Below, in pieces: positions 62,361-64,000 of a stretch of 64,000 bases of DNA; position 1 is the stretch's first letter; every line of letters starts with the position of its first letter. The stretch spans positions 1,364,001 to 1,428,000 of the forward strand of contig OY843752.1 of the NCBI GenBank assembly GCA_963693105.1, read 5' to 3'. The notes under the pieces are model-generated. The model had not been told where the DNA came from and did not search any database. It saw nothing but the letters and a program-made list of their open reading frames with translations. This stretch comes from Oxydemutator sp963693105 (GTDB lineage: Bacteria; Pseudomonadota; Gammaproteobacteria; Poriferisulfidales; Oxydemutatoraceae). A program made the position numbers and the translations under genes.

Positions 62361-64000
62361 TCACAAAGCCTTATCAATTTTCCCCATAATCTTTCTTGTC
62401 TCCACCAGCGCGACGATAATTTTCTGGTAGTGCTTGATTTCATCCCAAGTGAGAGTGCGGTCCTTGCGGTCTTTTAACCACTTTTTTGCAGGTTGGTAGC
62501 CGCCAATGTAGAACTCCCAAGCGGCTTTGGGAACTTTGGCGAAGTGTTGAGCTTTGTTAATCCATACTTTGCCAGTGTCGAAGCGGATGGCGGTGACGGT
62601 GTTGTCGCCGGTTTCTGGATAGGTGGTGATTAAGGTGTTTAGTTTTTCGCTTTCCATTAGATGCAGTGCGCGCAGTTTAGTGCCGAGTCTAGCGAGAGTG
62701 CGGAATTGTTTCGTATCGCGGGGGAAAGGAACACGAGGGAAATCTATTTTGAGAAATTCCTGAAACTTTTCACGATATGCTGGACTGTAAAGGATGGCAT
62801 AGATATAGTCCAACAAATCTATCGGCGCAAAAGTGTTACGAGCATTCGTTTTCTCTGCAGTGAATTTCATATTGACTCTGTCGGCAATTTCTTTGATGAT
62901 CTCAATGTTCAAGTTTGGTTTACGCTCTGTTTCATAGTCAAAATTGTTTTGTTCTTTATCAGGATAGAAATAGAGAGGAAATACTATTCCACCTCCTCGA
63001 TAAAAAATATTAGTGTCTATCAGTTCTTGAGCAATAAAACATAGATTCCATTGCCCTTCTCCAACCACTTGTCCTTGACGACCTATCACCAATGCAAAAT
63101 TCTGACCCGCCAAAAGATGTTTCATTATCTTGTGCCGAGAACGACCGATAAAGCCAGATTTTTTTGTATAAATCGTCCGCCGAATATCAAAAGGACGATA
63201 AAGCATATCCTCAAATTGAAATTTCCCTCTCATTAGGTCACTTTTTGCAAAAGCAAAATTCCAGCTGTTAGTTTCTTTTTTAGATAAATACTTTTCTTTT
63301 AATTGCGCCACATCCAGAGACAAAAAATCATTGGCAATCATCTCAATCTCTTTTTGCGAGAATTTAACAGACAAACTATCGCATCCAGTTTTTACGCCAG
63401 AGTTATATTCTGAAAAAACAGCAGGTATAGAGAAACCATCTTCATAATCCGTATGGGCAGAGAAATCCTTTGGTACAAAGAAAAAATTGGGGGGTAGTGA
63501 TTGCAGTTTTTGGAATTTCACTTCATTGAGACCATGACTCCATAAAAACTCGTATTTGGTATCGCGTCCGCCGAAGAGATCGTAATGAAAGACTTCACCG
63601 AGGGTATCTTTCTCCTTTTCACCGGTTTTGATAAAAAGATTGATGGAAACGCCCTGCTGAATATCAAACACATTCTTATCCAGCAAACCATCAGGAGTAG
63701 TTTCTTTCGTCTTAGTACTACCGTGCAAATCCAAGATATATATCTTGTCAAAAACTCCCAGCAGATGTTCACGCATTTTCCGATGAATAAGTCCGCTGAT
63801 GAATCCGTTGTTAGAAATATAAGCGAGCACACCCTCACCAGTTCTCTCAACAAGAAGCTGACCATAGCGAATAAATTTTAAGTAATCATCCGATAACGGC
63901 TGTATATTGAGTTCACTTAAATCTCTTTTGTAACAATTCATTTGGGCTTCAATCCATTCTCCTGTGTTGCTGCTACTGATGCTATATGGCGGATTCCCCA
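62361..64000 (-). CDS. type ISP restriction-modification enzyme (5' part outside window)
   Basis: The visible 546 C-terminal residues start just at GNPPYSISSSNTG, the adenine-methyltransferase motif IV (NPPY). They continue through the rest of the methylase fold (GVLAYISNNGFISG, then KIYILDLHGSTKTKE) and a long target-recognition domain with FRPFD-like YRPFDIRRTIYTK, ending EIKHYQKIIVALVETRKIM. This matches LlaBIII-type single-chain ISP enzymes, whose nuclease and translocase precede the methylase and would lie beyond base 64000. A type IIG enzyme is the main alternative. Confidence 0.83.
   Translation of the reverse strand, partial: GNPPYSISSSNTGEWIEAQMNCYKRDLSELNIQPLSDDYLKFIRYGQLLVERTGEGVLAYISNNGFISGLIHRKMREHLLGVFDKIYILDLHGSTKTKETTPDGLLDKNVFDIQQGVSINLFIKTGEKEKDTLGEVFHYDLFGGRDTKYEFLWSHGLNEVKFQKLQSLPPNFFFVPKDFSAHTDYEDGFSIPAVFSEYNSGVKTGCDSLSVKFSQKEIEMIANDFLSLDVAQLKEKYLSKKETNSWNFAFAKSDLMRGKFQFEDMLYRPFDIRRTIYTKKSGFIGRSRHKIMKHLLAGQNFALVIGRQGQVVGEGQWNLCFIAQELIDTNIFYRGGGIVFPLYFYPDKEQNNFDYETERKPNLNIEIIKEIADRVNMKFTAEKTNARNTFAPIDLLDYIYAILYSPAYREKFQEFLKIDFPRVPFPRDTKQFRTLARLGTKLRALHLMESEKLNTLITTYPETGDNTVTAIRFDTGKVWINKAQHFAKVPKAAWEFYIGGYQPAKKWLKDRKDRTLTWDEIKHYQKIIVALVETRKIMGKIDKAL

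Overview
The window is a GC-rich chromosomal segment from a gammaproteobacterium. The support is gene content and order: carA-carB-greA, msbA-lpxK-Trm112-kdsB, pncC-recA-recX next to mutS, lptF-lptG divergent from pepA-valS, xerD-dsbC, parE/parC, and a complete EF-P lysylation module (efp, epmA, epmB). LPS transport and Kdo genes show a Gram-negative envelope. No rRNA, tRNA or CRISPR array was seen, so nothing narrower than class is claimed.

Layout. 1-9763: central metabolism (aconitase fragment, fumC, purB) and a four-gene Gld-like ABC transporter operon. 9764-12744: a small-gene accessory pocket. It holds a tandemly duplicated 53-aa membrane protein, a 50-aa Cys-containing protein, a secreted beta-barrel candidate, a Nif11-type RiPP precursor with a double-glycine cleavage site, a 79-aa membrane protein and inverted repeats. 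12745-29198: housekeeping genes (kdsB to msbA, recX-recA, pncC, mutS, greA-carB-carA, epmA-efp/epmB). 29195-41255: a 1,477-aa Calx-beta surface protein with a GlyGly-CTERM-like tail, then a tightly overlapped run read on the minus strand as parE, HAD hydrolase, parC, htpX, DASS transporter. 41354-44617: an AddA-like helicase-nuclease without a visible partner. 44619-45533: an AT-richer Mrr-type restriction gene. 45658-55458: dsbC, xerD, RDD protein, lptG, lptF, pepA, valS, ygfZ and a 51-aa membrane protein.

55459-64000 is an AT-richer defence island. It begins with a type III CBASS operon (CD-NTase, HORMA Cap7, TRIP13-like Cap6, and a membrane-anchored protein in the effector position that matches no effector family I recognise). 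A Doc/Fic gene follows, overlapping the effector gene by GTGA. Next come the remains of a type I restriction-modification operon: an HsdR C-terminal scrap, an 83-codon hsdM deletion fusion, an intact fic gene, and an HsdS N-terminal scrap. A vapBC toxin-antitoxin pair sits inside these remains. The island continues with a pterin dehydratase gene, a small membrane protein and the 3' part of a type ISP restriction-modification gene cut by the window end.

The two most unusual parts are the CBASS operon with its unclassified membrane effector and trailing Doc-like gene, and the orphan Nif11 precursor pocket. All functions are inferred from sequence motifs and gene order; no database search was run.
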